Shown: positions 52,055-64,000 of the stretch, piece after piece
How positions within the stretch are numbered: the first letter of the stretch is position 1
How the letters are laid out: every line of letters starts with the position of its first letter
Source: Mastigias papua
Taxonomy: Eukaryota; Cnidaria; Scyphozoa; Rhizostomeae; Mastigiidae
Length of the DNA stretch: 64,000 bases
Assembly: GCA_964019165.1 (NCBI GenBank)
Contig: OZ025273.1
Location: 14,614,714 to 14,678,713, forward strand
Direction of reading: 5' to 3'
The notes under the pieces: generated by a model
The model's database searches: none
Seen by the model: the letters and a program-made list of their open reading frames with translations, nothing else
What the model was told of the DNA's origin: nothing
Program-made: the position numbers and the translations under genes

Positions 52055-53164
52055 ATGTTTTGGAGCTATGACACACGTGGTTATAGTGCTTGTAGGCCTT
52101 GCATAGTATTGTCAGTTTTGCTACATGTAAAGCACTTTAAAGCTGTATATAGTGTAAACACACAGACTAAGGCTAATTTGAGTAAGTAACATTGGCTAAA
52201 CTACTGGCATCGGTGCAACCATAGATGTAAAAGTCATTTACTGCATGACATTGACGTAGTTCCACTCAAATTCAATCATACAACAGTATATGCACACATT
52301 GTGATTGCTTGTTATGGGCCTAAATACTTATGTGTCCAAAGTCTGACAATACAGCAATGACCACTGATCTGATAGTCATATGATATTATAAATGCTAGAT
52401 TCACTGTAGAAATATGCTTAGATTATGTTTTGGAGCTATGATACACGTACTTAAAGTGATTGTAGGCCTTGCATAGTATTGTCAGTTTTGCCACATCTAA
52501 AGCACTTTAAAGATTTATATAGTGTAAAAACACAGACTAAGGCTAATTTGAGTAGGAAACATTGGCTAAACTACTGGCATCGGTGTAAGCATAGATGTAA
52601 AAGACGTTTCATGCATGACATTGACGCACTTGTACTCAAATTGAATCATACAACAGTATATGCACACATTGTGATTGCTTGTTATGGGCCTAAATACGTA
52701 TGAATGCAAAGTCTCACATTACAGCAATGACCACTGATCTGATGGTCATATCATATTATAAATGCTAGATTCACTGTAGAAATATGCTTAGATTATGTTT
52801 TGGAGCTATGACACACGTACTTATAGTGATTGTAGGCCTTGCATAGTATTGTCAGTTATGCCACATCTAAAGCACTCTAAAGCTGTATATAGTGTAAAAA
52901 CACAGACTAAGGTTAATTTGAGTAGGAAACATTGGCTAAACTACTGGCATCGGTGCAAGCATAGATGTAAAAGATGTTTACTGCATGACATTGACGCACT
53001 TGCACTCAAATTCAATCATACAACAGTATATGCACACATTGTGATTGCTTGTTATGGGCCTAAATACGTATGTGTGCAAAGTCTGACAATACAGCAATGA
53101 CCACTGATCTGATGGTCATATGATATTATAAATGCTAGATTCACTGTAGAAATATGCTTAGATT
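52055..53164 (+). repeat. Copy of 47615-48724 at 4440-bp offset
   Basis: Monomers 52055, 52425 and 52795 match 47615, 47985 and 48355. The change aaagatgtttactgc occurs only in 48355 and 52795. Private changes in this copy are cacgtggttat (about 52078), gtagttcc (about 52258) and cttgtactc (about 52630). Confidence 0.84.
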
Positions 53165-54960
53165 ATGTTTTGGAGCTATGACACACGTACTTATAGTGAT
53201 TGTAGGCCTTGCATAGTATTGTCAGTTATGCCACATCTAAAGCACTCTAAAGCTGTATATAGTGTAAAAACAGAGACTAAGGTTAATTTGAGTAGGAAAC
53301 ATTGGCTAAACTACTGGCATCGGTGCAAGCATAGATGTAAAAGACGTTTACTGCATGACATTGACGCACTTCCACTCAAATTCAATCATACAACAGCATA
53401 TGAACACATTGTGATTGCTTGTTGTAGGCCTAAATACGTATGTGTGCAAAGTCTGACAATACAGCAATGACCACTGATCTGATGGTCATATGATATTATA
53501 AATTCTAGATTCACTGTAGAAATATGCTTAGATTATGTTTTGGAGCTATAATACACGTACTTATAGTGATTGTAGGCCTTGCATAGTATTGTCAGTTTTG
53601 CCACATGTAAAGCACTTGACAGCTGTATATTGTGTAAAAACACGGACTAAGGCTAATATGAGTAGGAAACATTGGCTAAACTACTGGCATCGGTGCAAGC
53701 ATAGATGTAAAAGACGTTTAATGCATGACATTGACGAACTTGCACTCAAAGTCAATCATACAACAGTATATGCACATATTGTGATTGCTTGTTGTAGGCC
53801 TAAATACGTATGTGTGCAAAGTCTGACAATACAGCAATGACCACTGATCTGATGGTCATATCATATTATAAATGCTAGATTCACTGTAGAAATATGCTTA
53901 GATTATGTTTTGGAGCTATGACACACGTACTTATAGTGATTGTAGGCCTTGCATAGTATTGTCAGTTATGCCACATCTAAAGCACTCTAAAGCTGTATAT
54001 AGTGTAAAAACACAGACTAAGGTTAATTTGAGTAGGAAACATTGGCTAAACTACTGGCATCGGTGCAAGCATAGATGTAAAAGACGTTTACTGCATGACA
54101 TTGACGCACTTGCACTCAAATTCAATCATACAACAGTATATGCACACATTGTGATTGCTTGTTATGGGCCTAAATACGTATGTGTGCAAAGTCTGACAAT
54201 ACAGCAATGACCACTGATCTGATGGTCATATGATATTATAAATGCTAGATTCACTGTAGAAATATGCTTAGATTATGTTTTGGAGCTATGATACACGTAC
54301 TTAAAGTGATTGTAGGCCTTGCATAGTATTGTCAGTTTTGCCACATCTAAAGCACTTGACAGCTGTATATAGTGTAAAAACACAGACTAAGGCTAATTTG
54401 AGTAGGAAAGATTGACTAAACTACTGGCATCGGTGCAAGCATAGATGTAAAAGACGTTTAATGCATGACATTGACGTACTTCAACTCAAATTCAATCATA
54501 CAACAGTACATGCACACATTGTGATTGCTTTTGACTGGCCTAAATACGTATGTGTGCAAAGTCTGACAATACAGCAATGACCACTGATCTGATGGTCATA
54601 TGATATTATAAATGCTAGATTCACTGTAGAAATATGCTTAGATTATGTTTTGGAGCTATGACACACGTACTTATAGTGATTGTAGGCATTGCATAGTATT
54701 GTCAGTTTTGCCACATCTAAAGCACTCTAAAGCTGTATATTGTGTAAAAACACAGACTAAGGCTAATTTGAGTAGGAAAGATTGACTAAACTACTGGCAT
54801 CGGTGCAAGCATAGATGTAAAAGACGTTTAATGCATGACATTGACGCACTTCCACTCAAATTCAATCATACACCAGTATATGCACACATTGTGATTGCTT
54901 GTTATGGGCCTAAATACGTATGTGTGCAAAGTCTGACAATACAGCAATGACCACTGATCT
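53165..54960 (+). repeat. Duplicated segment, 8140-bp offset, first copy
   Basis: Monomers 53165, 53535, 53905, 54275 and most of 54645 match 61305, 61675, 62045, 62415 and 62785. Markers are acagagac with the following aaattctag, gtacatgcacac (54508, 62648) and caccagtata (54872, 63012). Confidence 0.86.
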
Positions 54961-57900
54961 GATAGTCATATGATATTATAAATGCTAGATTCACTGTAGA
55001 AATATGCTTAGATTATGTTTTGGAGCTATGATACACGTACTTAAAGTGATTGTAGGCCTTGCATAGTATTGTCAGTTTTGCCACATCTAAAGCACTTGAC
55101 AGCTGTATATAGTGTAAAAACACAGACTAAGGCTAATTTGAGTAGGAAAGATTGACTAAACTACTGGCATCGGTGCAAGCATAGATGTAAAAGACGTTTA
55201 ATGCATGACATTGACGTACTTCAACTCAAATTCAATCATACAACAGCATATGAACACATTGTGATTGCTTTTGACTGGCCTAAATACGTATGTGTGCAAA
55301 GTCTGACAATACAGCAATGACCACTGATCTGATGGTCATATCATATTATAAATGCTAGATTCACTGTAGAAATATGCTTAGATTATGTTTTGGAGCTATG
55401 ACACACGTACTTATAGTGATTGTAGGCATTGCATAGTATTGTCAGTTTTGCCACATCTAAAGCACTCTAAAGCTGTATATTGTGTAAAAACACAGACTAA
55501 GGCTAATTTGAGTAGGAAAGATTGACTAAACTACTGGCATCGGTGCAAGCATAGATGTAAAAGACGTTTAATGCATGACATTGACGCACTTCCACTCAAA
55601 TTCAATCATACAACAGTATATGCACACATTGTGATTGCTTGTTATGGGCCTAAATACGTATGTGTGCAAAGTCTGACAATACAGCAATGACCACTGATCT
55701 GATGGTCATATGATATTATAAATGCTAGATTCACTGTAGAAATATGCTTAGATTATGTTTTGGAGCTATGACACACGTGCTTATAGTGATTGTAGGCCTT
55801 GCACAGTATTGTCAGTTTTGCCACATCTTAAGCACTTGAAAGCTGTATATAGTGTAAAAACACAGACTAAGGCTAATATGAGTAGGAAACATTGGCTAAA
55901 CTACTGGTATCGGTGCAAGCATAGATGTAAAAGACGTTTAATGCATGACATTGACGTACTTGCACTCAAATTCAATCATACAACAGTATATGCACACATT
56001 GTGATTGCTTATTGTAGGCCTAAATACGTATGTGTGCAAAGTCTGACAATACAGCAATGACCACTGACCTGATGGTCATATGATATTATAAATGCTAGAT
56101 TCACTGTAGAAATATGCTTAGATTATGTTTTGGAGCTATGACACACGTACTTATAGTGATTGTAGGCATTGCATAGTATTGTCAGTTTTGCCACATCTAA
56201 AGCACTTGACAGCTGTATATAGTGTAAAAACACAGACTAAGGCTAATTTGAGTAGGAAAGATTGACTAAACTACTGGCATCGATGCAAGCATAGATGTAA
56301 AAGACGTTTAATGCATGACATTGACGTACTTCCACTCAAATTAAATCATACAACAGTATATGCACACATTGGGATTGCTTTTGACTGGCCTAAATACGTA
56401 TGTGTGCAAAGTCTGACAATACAGCAATGACCACTGATCTGATGGTCATATGATATTATAAATGCTAGATTCACTGTAGAAATATGCTTAGATTATGTTT
56501 TGGAGCTATGACACACGTACTTATAGTGATTGTAGGCATTGCATAGTATTGTCAGTTTTGCCACATGTAAAGCACTTTCAAGCTGTGTATAGTGTAAAAA
56601 CACAGACTAAGGCTAATTTGAGTAGGAATCAGTAGCTAAACTACTGGCATCGGTGCAAGCATAGATGTAAAAGACGTTTATTGCATGACTTTGACGCACT
56701 TGCACTCAAATTCAATCATACAACAGTATATGCACACATTGTGATTGCTTGTTATGGGCCTAAATACGTATGTGTGCAAAGTCTGACAATACAGCAATGA
56801 CCACTGATCTGATAGTCATATGATATTATAAATGCTAGATTCACTGTAGAAATATGCTTAGATTATGTTTTGGAGCTATGACACACATACTTATAGTGAT
56901 TGTAGGCATTGCATAGTATTGTCAGTTTTGCCACATCTAAAGCACTTTAAAGCTGTATATAGTGTAAAAACACAGACTAAGGCTAATTTGAGTAGGAAAG
57001 ATTGACTAAACTACTGGCATCGGTACAAGCATAGATGTAAAAGACGTTTCATGCATGACATTGACGTACTTCAACTCAAATTCAATCATACAACAGCATA
57101 TGAACACATTGTGATTGCTTGTTGTAGGCCTTAATACGTATGTGTGCAAAGTCTGACAATACAGCAATGACCACTGATCTGATGGTCATATGATATTATA
57201 CATGCTAGATTCACTGTAGAAATATGCTTAGATTATGTTTTGGAGCAATGATACACGTACTTAAAGTGATTGTAGGCCTTACATAGTATTGTCAGTTTTG
57301 CCACATGTAAAGCACTATCAAGCTGTATATTGTGTAAAAACACAGACTAAGGCTAATTTGAGTAGGAAACATTGGCTAAACTACTGGCATCGGTGCAAGC
57401 ATAGATGTAAAAGACGTTTAATGCATGACATTGACGCACTTCCACTCAAATTCAATCATACAACAGTATATGCACACATTGTGATTGCTTTTGACTTGCC
57501 TAAATACGTATGTGTGCAAAGTCTGACAATACAGCAATGACCACTGATCTGATGGTCATATGATATTATAAATGCTAGATTCACTGTAGAAATATGCTTA
57601 GATTATGTTTTGGAGCTATAATACACGTACTTATAGTGATTGTAGGCCTTGCATAGTATTGTCAGTTTTGCCACATGTAAAGCACTTGACAGCTGTATAT
57701 TGTGTAAAAACACGGACTAAGGCTAATATGAGTAGGAAACATTGGCTAAACTACTGGCATCGGTGCAAGCATAGATGTAAAAGACGTTTAATGCATGACA
57801 TTGACGAACTTGCACTCAAAGTCAATCATACAACAGTATATGCACATATTGTGATTGCTTGTTGTAGGCCTAAATACGTATGTGTGCAAAGTCTGACAAT

Positions 57901-57974
57901 ACAGCAATGACCACTGATCTGATGGTCATATCATATTATAAATGCTAGATTCACTGTAGAAATATGCTTAGATT
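54645..57974 (+). repeat. Nine-monomer (3330-bp) higher-order repeat, copy 1
   Basis: Nine monomers from 54645 to 57605 recur in order at 57975 to 60935. Markers include caccagtata, cactgacctg (56066, 59396), tgggattgc (56371, 59701), gaatcagtagc (56626, 59956) and tatacatgc (57198, 60528). The copies look almost identical. Differences I saw are ttaaatc at about 56343 against ttcaatc, and tatattgtg at about 57328 against tatatagtg. The match ends near 57780 in the ninth monomer. Confidence 0.88.
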
Positions 57975-60900
57975 ATGTTTTGGAGCTATGACACACGTAC
58001 TTATAGTGATTGTAGGCATTGCATAGTATTGTCAGTTTTGCCACATCTAAAGCACTCTAAAGCTGTATATTGTGTAAAAACACAGACTAAGGCTAATTTG
58101 AGTAGGAAAGATTGACTAAACTACTGGCATCGGTGCAAGCATAGATGTAAAAGACGTTTAATGCATGACATTGACGCACTTCCACTCAAATTCAATCATA
58201 CACCAGTATATGCACACATTGTGATTGCTTGTTATGGGCCTAAATACGTATGTGTGCAAAGTCTGACAATACAGCAATGACCACTGATCTGATAGTCATA
58301 TGATATTATAAATGCTAGATTCACTGTAGAAATATGCTTAGATTATGTTTTGGAGCTATGATACACGTACTTAAAGTGATTGTAGGCCTTGCATAGTATT
58401 GTCAGTTTTGCCACATCTAAAGCACTTGACAGCTGTATATAGTGTAAAAACACAGACTAAGGCTAATTTGAGTAGGAAAGATTGACTAAACTACTGGCAT
58501 CGGTGCAAGCATAGATGTAAAAGACGTTTAATGCATGACATTGACGTACTTCAACTCAAATTCAATCATACAACAGCATATGAACACATTGTGATTGCTT
58601 TTGACTGGCCTAAATACGTATGTGTGCAAAGTCTGACAATACAGCAATGACCACTGATCTGATGGTCATATCATATTATAAATGCTAGATTCACTGTAGA
58701 AATATGCTTAGATTATGTTTTGGAGCTATGACACACGTACTTATAGTGATTGTAGGCATTGCATAGTATTGTCAGTTTTGCCACATCTAAAGCACTCTAA
58801 AGCTGTATATTGTGTAAAAACACAGACTAAGGCTAATTTGAGTAGGAAAGATTGACTAAACTACTGGCATCGGTGCAAGCATAGATGTAAAAGACGTTTA
58901 ATGCATGACATTGACGCACTTCCACTCAAATTCAATCATACAACAGTATATGCACACATTGTGATTGCTTGTTATGGGCCTAAATACGTATGTGTGCAAA
59001 GTCTGACAATACAGCAATGACCACTGATCTGATGGTCATATGATATTATAAATGCTAGATTCACTGTAGAAATATGCTTAGATTATGTTTTGGAGCTATG
59101 ACACACGTGCTTATAGTGATTGTAGGCCTTGCACAGTATTGTCAGTTTTGCCACATCTTAAGCACTTGAAAGCTGTATATAGTGTAAAAACACAGACTAA
59201 GGCTAATATGAGTAGGAAACATTGGCTAAACTACTGGTATCGGTGCAAGCATAGATGTAAAAGACGTTTAATGCATGACATTGACGTACTTGCACTCAAA
59301 TTCAATCATACAACAGTATATGCACACATTGTGATTGCTTATTGTAGGCCTAAATACGTATGTGTGCAAAGTCTGACAATACAGCAATGACCACTGACCT
59401 GATGGTCATATGATATTATAAATGCTAGATTCACTGTAGAAATATGCTTAGATTATGTTTTGGAGCTATGACACACGTACTTATAGTGATTGTAGGCATT
59501 GCATAGTATTGTCAGTTTTGCCACATCTAAAGCACTTGACAGCTGTATATAGTGTAAAAACACAGACTAAGGCTAATTTGAGTAGGAAAGATTGACTAAA
59601 CTACTGGCATCGATGCAAGCATAGATGTAAAAGACGTTTAATGCATGACATTGACGTACTTCCACTCAAATTCAATCATACAACAGTATATGCACACATT
59701 GGGATTGCTTTTGACTGGCCTAAATACGTATGTGTGCAAAGTCTGACAATACAGCAATGACCACTGATCTGATGGTCATATGATATTATAAATGCTAGAT
59801 TCACTGTAGAAATATGCTTAGATTATGTTTTGGAGCTATGACACACGTACTTATAGTGATTGTAGGCATTGCATAGTATTGTCAGTTTTGCCACATGTAA
59901 AGCACTTTCAAGCTGTGTATAGTGTAAAAACACAGACTAAGGCTAATTTGAGTAGGAATCAGTAGCTAAACTACTGGCATCGGTGCAAGCATAGATGTAA
60001 AAGACGTTTATTGCATGACTTTGACGCACTTGCACTCAAATTCAATCATACAACAGTATATGCACACATTGTGATTGCTTGTTATGGGCCTAAATACGTA
60101 TGTGTGCAAAGTCTGACAATACAGCAATGACCACTGATCTGATAGTCATATGATATTATAAATGCTAGATTCACTGTAGAAATATGCTTAGATTATGTTT
60201 TGGAGCTATGACACACATACTTATAGTGATTGTAGGCATTGCATAGTATTGTCAGTTTTGCCACATCTAAAGCACTTTAAAGCTGTATATAGTGTAAAAA
60301 CACAGACTAAGGCTAATTTGAGTAGGAAAGATTGACTAAACTACTGGCATCGGTACAAGCATAGATGTAAAAGACGTTTCATGCATGACATTGACGTACT
60401 TCAACTCAAATTCAATCATACAACAGCATATGAACACATTGTGATTGCTTGTTGTAGGCCTTAATACGTATGTGTGCAAAGTCTGACAATACAGCAATGA
60501 CCACTGATCTGATGGTCATATGATATTATACATGCTAGATTCACTGTAGAAATATGCTTAGATTATGTTTTGGAGCAATGATACACGTACTTAAAGTGAT
60601 TGTAGGCCTTACATAGTATTGTCAGTTTTGCCACATGTAAAGCACTATCAAGCTGTATATAGTGTAAAAACACAGACTAAGGCTAATTTGAGTAGGAAAC
60701 ATTGGCTAAACTACTGGCATCGGTGCAAGCATAGATGTAAAAGACGTTTAATGCATGACATTGACGCACTTCCACTCAAATTCAATCATACAACAGTATA
60801 TGCACACATTGTGATTGCTTTTGACTTGCCTAAATACGTATGTGTGCAAAGTCTGACAATACAGCAATGACCACTGATCTGATGGTCATATGATATTATA

Positions 60901-61304
60901 AATGCTAGATTCACTGTAGAAATATGCTTAGATTATGTTTTGGAGCTATAATACACGTACTTATAGTGATTGTAGGCCTTGCATAGTATTGTCAGTTTTG
61001 CCACATGTAAAGCACTTGACAGCTGTATATTGTGTAAAAACACGGACTAAGGCTAATATGAGTAGGAAACATTGGCTAAACTACTGGCATCGGTGCAAGC
61101 ATAGATGTAAAAGACGTTTCATGCATGACATTGACGCACTTCCACTCAAAGTCAATCATACAACAGTATATGCACATATTGTGATTGCTTGTTGTAGGCC
61201 TAAATACGTATGTGTGCAAAGTCTGACAATACAGCAATGACCACTGATCTGATGGTCATATGATATTATAAATGCTAGATTCACTGTAGAAATATGCTTA
61301 GATT
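57975..61304 (+). repeat. Nine-monomer (3330-bp) higher-order repeat, copy 2
   Basis: This copy follows directly after copy 1. The ninth monomer (60935) has the 3' end of 29114/35404 (gcacttccactcaaagtc), while copy 1's ninth (57605) has gaacttgcactcaaagtc, placing the exchange point inside this monomer near 61115. High similarity suggests this is one of the youngest duplications in the window. Confidence 0.88.
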
Positions 61305-63100
61305 ATGTTTTGGAGCTATGACACACGTACTTATAGTGATTGTAGGCCTTGCATAGTATTGTCAGTTATGCCACATCTAAAGCACTCTAAAGCTGTATAT
61401 AGTGTAAAAACAGAGACTAAGGTTAATTTGAGTAGGAAACATTGGCTAAACTACTGGCATCGGTGCAAGCATAGATGTAAAAGACGTTTACTGCATGACA
61501 TTGACGCACTTCCACTCAAATTCAATCATACAACAGCATATGAACACATTGTGATTGCTTGTTGTAGGCCTAAATACGTATGTGTGCAAAGTCTGACAAT
61601 ACAGCAATGACCACTGATCTGATGGTCATATGATATTATAAATTCTAGATTCACTGTAGAAATATGCTTAGATTATGTTTTGGAGCTATAATACACGTAC
61701 TTATAGTGATTGTAGGCCTTGCATAGTATTGTCAGTTTTGCCACATGTAAAGCACTTGACAGCTGTATATTGTGTAAAAACACGGACTAAGGCTAATATG
61801 AGTAGGAAACATTGGCTAAACTACTGGCATCGGTGCAAGCATAGATGTAAAAGACGTTTAATGCATGACATTGACGAACTTGCACTCAAAGTCAATCATA
61901 CAACAGTATATGCACATATTGTGATTGCTTGTTGTAGGCCTAAATACGTATGTGTGCAAAGTCTGACAATACAGCAATGACCACTGATCTGATGGTCATA
62001 TCATATTATAAATGCTAGATTCACTGTAGAAATATGCTTAGATTATGTTTTGGAGCTATGACACACGTACTTATAGTGATTGTAGGCCTTGCATAGTATT
62101 GTCAGTTATGCCACATCTAAAGCACTCTAAAGCTGTATATAGTGTAAAAACACAGACTAAGGTTAATTTGAGTAGGAAACATTGGCTAAACTACTGGCAT
62201 CGGTGCAAGCATAGATGTAAAAGACGTTTACTGCATGACATTGACGCACTTGCACTCAAATTCAATCATACAACAGTATATGCACACATTGTGATTGCTT
62301 GTTATGGGCCTAAATACGTATGTGTGCAAAGTCTGACAATACAGCAATGACCACTGATCTGATGGTCATATGATATTATAAATGCTAGATTCACTGTAGA
62401 AATATGCTTAGATTATGTTTTGGAGCTATGATACACGTACTTAAAGTGATTGTAGGCCTTGCATAGTATTGTCAGTTTTGCCACATCTAAAGCACTTGAC
62501 AGCTGTATATAGTGTAAAAACACAGACTAAGGCTAATTTGAGTAGGAAAGATTGACTAAACTACTGGCATCGGTGCAAGCATAGATGTAAAAGACGTTTA
62601 ATGCATGACATTGACGTACTTCAACTCAAATTCAATCATACAACAGTACATGCACACATTGTGATTGCTTTTGACTGGCCTAAATACGTATGTGTGCAAA
62701 GTCTGACAATACAGCAATGACCACTGATCTGATGGTCATATGATATTATAAATGCTAGATTCACTGTAGAAATATGCTTAGATTATGTTTTGGAGCTATG
62801 ACACACGTACTTATAGTGATTGTAGGCATTGCATAGTATTGTCAGTTTTGCCACATCTAAAGCACTCTAAAGCTGTATATTGTGTAAAAACACAGACTAA
62901 GGCTAATTTGAGTAGGAAAGATTGACTAAACTACTGGCATCGGTGCAAGCATAGATGTAAAAGACGTTTAATGCATGACATTGACGCACTTCCACTCAAA
63001 TTCAATCATACACCAGTATATGCACACATTGTGATTGCTTGTTATGGGCCTAAATACGTATGTGTGCAAAGTCTGACAATACAGCAATGACCACTGATCT
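61305..63100 (+). repeat. Duplicated segment, 8140-bp offset, second copy
   Basis: A copy of 53165-54960. After it, monomer 62785 ends in tcatatgagatt, a private change, and monomer 63155 has ctctaaagctg where 55015 has cttgacagctg, so the match does not continue. Confidence 0.85.
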
Positions 63101-63894
63101 GATGGTCATATGAGATTATAAATGCTAGATTCACTGTAGAAATATGCTTAGATTATGTTTTGGAGCTATGATACACGTACTTAAAGTGATTGTAGGCCTT
63201 GCATAGTATTGTCAGTTTTGCCACATCTAAAGCACTCTAAAGCTGTATATAGTGTAAAAACACAGACTAAGGCTAATTTGAGTAGGAAAGATTGACTAAA
63301 CTACTGGCATCGGTGCAAGCATAGATGTAAAAGACGTTTAATGCATGACATTGACGTACTTCAACTCAAATTCAATCATACAACAGTACATGCACACATT
63401 GTGATTGCTTTTGACTGGCCTAAATACGTATGTGTGCAAAGTCTGACAATACAGCAATGACCACTGATCTGATGGTCATATGATATTATAAATGCTAGAT
63501 TCACTGTAGAAATATGCTTAGATTATGTTTTGGAGCTATAATACACGTACTTATAGTGATTGTAGGCCTTGCATAGTATTGTCAGTTTTGCCACATGTAA
63601 AGCACTTGACAGCTGTATATTGTGTAAAAACACGGACTAAGGCTAATATGAGTAGGAAACATTGGCTAAACTACTGGCATCGGTGCAAGCATAGATGTAA
63701 AAGACGTTTCATGCATGACATTGACGCACTTCCACTCAAAGTCAATCATACAACAGTATATGCACATATTGTGATTGCTTGTTGTAGGCCTAAATACGTA
63801 TGTGTGCAAAGTCTGACAATACAGCAATGACCACTGATCTGATGGTCATATGATATTATAAATGCTAGATTCACTGTAGAAATATGCTTAGATT

Positions 63895-64000
63895 ATGTTT
63901 TGGAGCTATGACACACGTACTTATAGTGATTGTAGGCCTTGCATAGTATTGTCAGTTATGCCACATCTAAAGCACTCTAAAGCTGTATATAGTGTAAAAA
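63895..64000 (+). repeat. Partial satellite monomer at right edge
   Basis: The first 106 bp of a monomer of the 33184/62045 type (cagttatgcc, actctaaagc). The window ends inside it, so the array continues. Confidence 0.93.

Larger units (their letters stand above)
1..64000 (+). repeat. 370-bp satellite DNA array, 172 complete monomers
   Basis: The window is entirely head-to-tail copies of one monomer of about 370 bp in a single orientation. With the unit starting at the recurring ATG, starts fall at 258, 628, 998 and every 370 bp to 3218. Single-base shifts then reset the series to 3587, 5066, 7657, 16536, 19495, 22084 and 45025, after which it runs unchanged to 63895. The window starts and ends inside monomers, so the array extends beyond both edges. 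No inversion, insertion or unrelated spacer was seen. Monomers differ by scattered substitutions that recur in blocks, giving higher-order repeats. The sequence is moderately AT-rich. Arrays like this are typical of eukaryotic centromeric or heterochromatic satellite; that role is inferred. Species and satellite family are not recognised. Confidence 0.98.

Noticed and set aside
258..63830. Dozens of plus-strand ORFs of 60-109 codons as separate genes.
   Set aside because: They are the same satellite frame in successive monomers. Shorter versions are the same frame after a stop or a missing start. Variation does not show coding constraint.
1..64000. Assembly artefact from repeated stitching of one read.
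   Set aside because: Monomers differ by many nested, consistent variants, and block copies carry private changes, so this is not a simple loop. The exact copy number still depends on assembly quality, which cannot be judged here.
1..64000. Tandem rRNA, 5S rRNA, histone or tRNA gene cluster.
   Set aside because: I recognise no rRNA core sequence, no tRNA-like A and B boxes with cloverleaf, and no histone-like protein in any frame.
1..64000. CENP-B box or known centromere motif.
   Set aside because: I looked for the TTCG....A..CGGG pattern and found no match in the consensus or common variants on either strand. Absence does not exclude centromere function, since most satellites lack it.

Overview
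The whole 64 kb window is one uninterrupted tandem satellite array. A monomer of about 370 bp repeats head to tail, always in the same orientation. If each monomer starts at a recurring ATG (first at 258), there are 172 complete monomers, plus a partial one at each edge (1-257 and 63895-64000). Both edges lie inside the array, so the real array is longer. I found no host gene, RNA gene, transposon, CRISPR array or non-satellite spacer. Such a long, pure, slightly AT-rich array with higher-order structure points to a eukaryotic nuclear chromosome, most likely centromeric, pericentromeric or other heterochromatin (inference). I cannot name the organism or the satellite family from sequence alone.

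The monomer register is very stable. I saw seven net single-base shifts in 64 kb: losses near 3282, 4761, 16344, 19303 and 21892, and gains near 7349 and 44921. Five of these are copies of two founding deletions carried along by later duplication.

Layout. 1-5435 is mixed monomers with a duplicated three-monomer block. 5436-8766 is mixed, with a distinct sub-family at 7657-8396. 8767-15426 is built from two-monomer and five-monomer alternations. 15427-15796 is a divergent boundary monomer. About 15630-25413 is a higher-order cascade with successive copies of 8, 8, 7 and 3 monomer types. 25414-44653 holds long segmental copies at offsets of 2590, 4810, 6290 and 16650 bp. 44654-45024 is an unusually diverged monomer. 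45025-64000 reuses blocks from 35-41 kb at offsets of 9621, 10361, 11101 and 11471 bp, then contains copies at offsets of 4440, 8140 and 3330 bp.

Each monomer carries several inverted-repeat elements. The most notable is an imperfect pair of about 22 bp, 214 nt apart, with a perfect 10-bp core. About 79 of the 172 complete monomers contain an uninterrupted ORF of 101 codons or slightly more. Many others have a stop in it, and variation is not concentrated at third codon positions, so I treat the ORF as probably non-coding.
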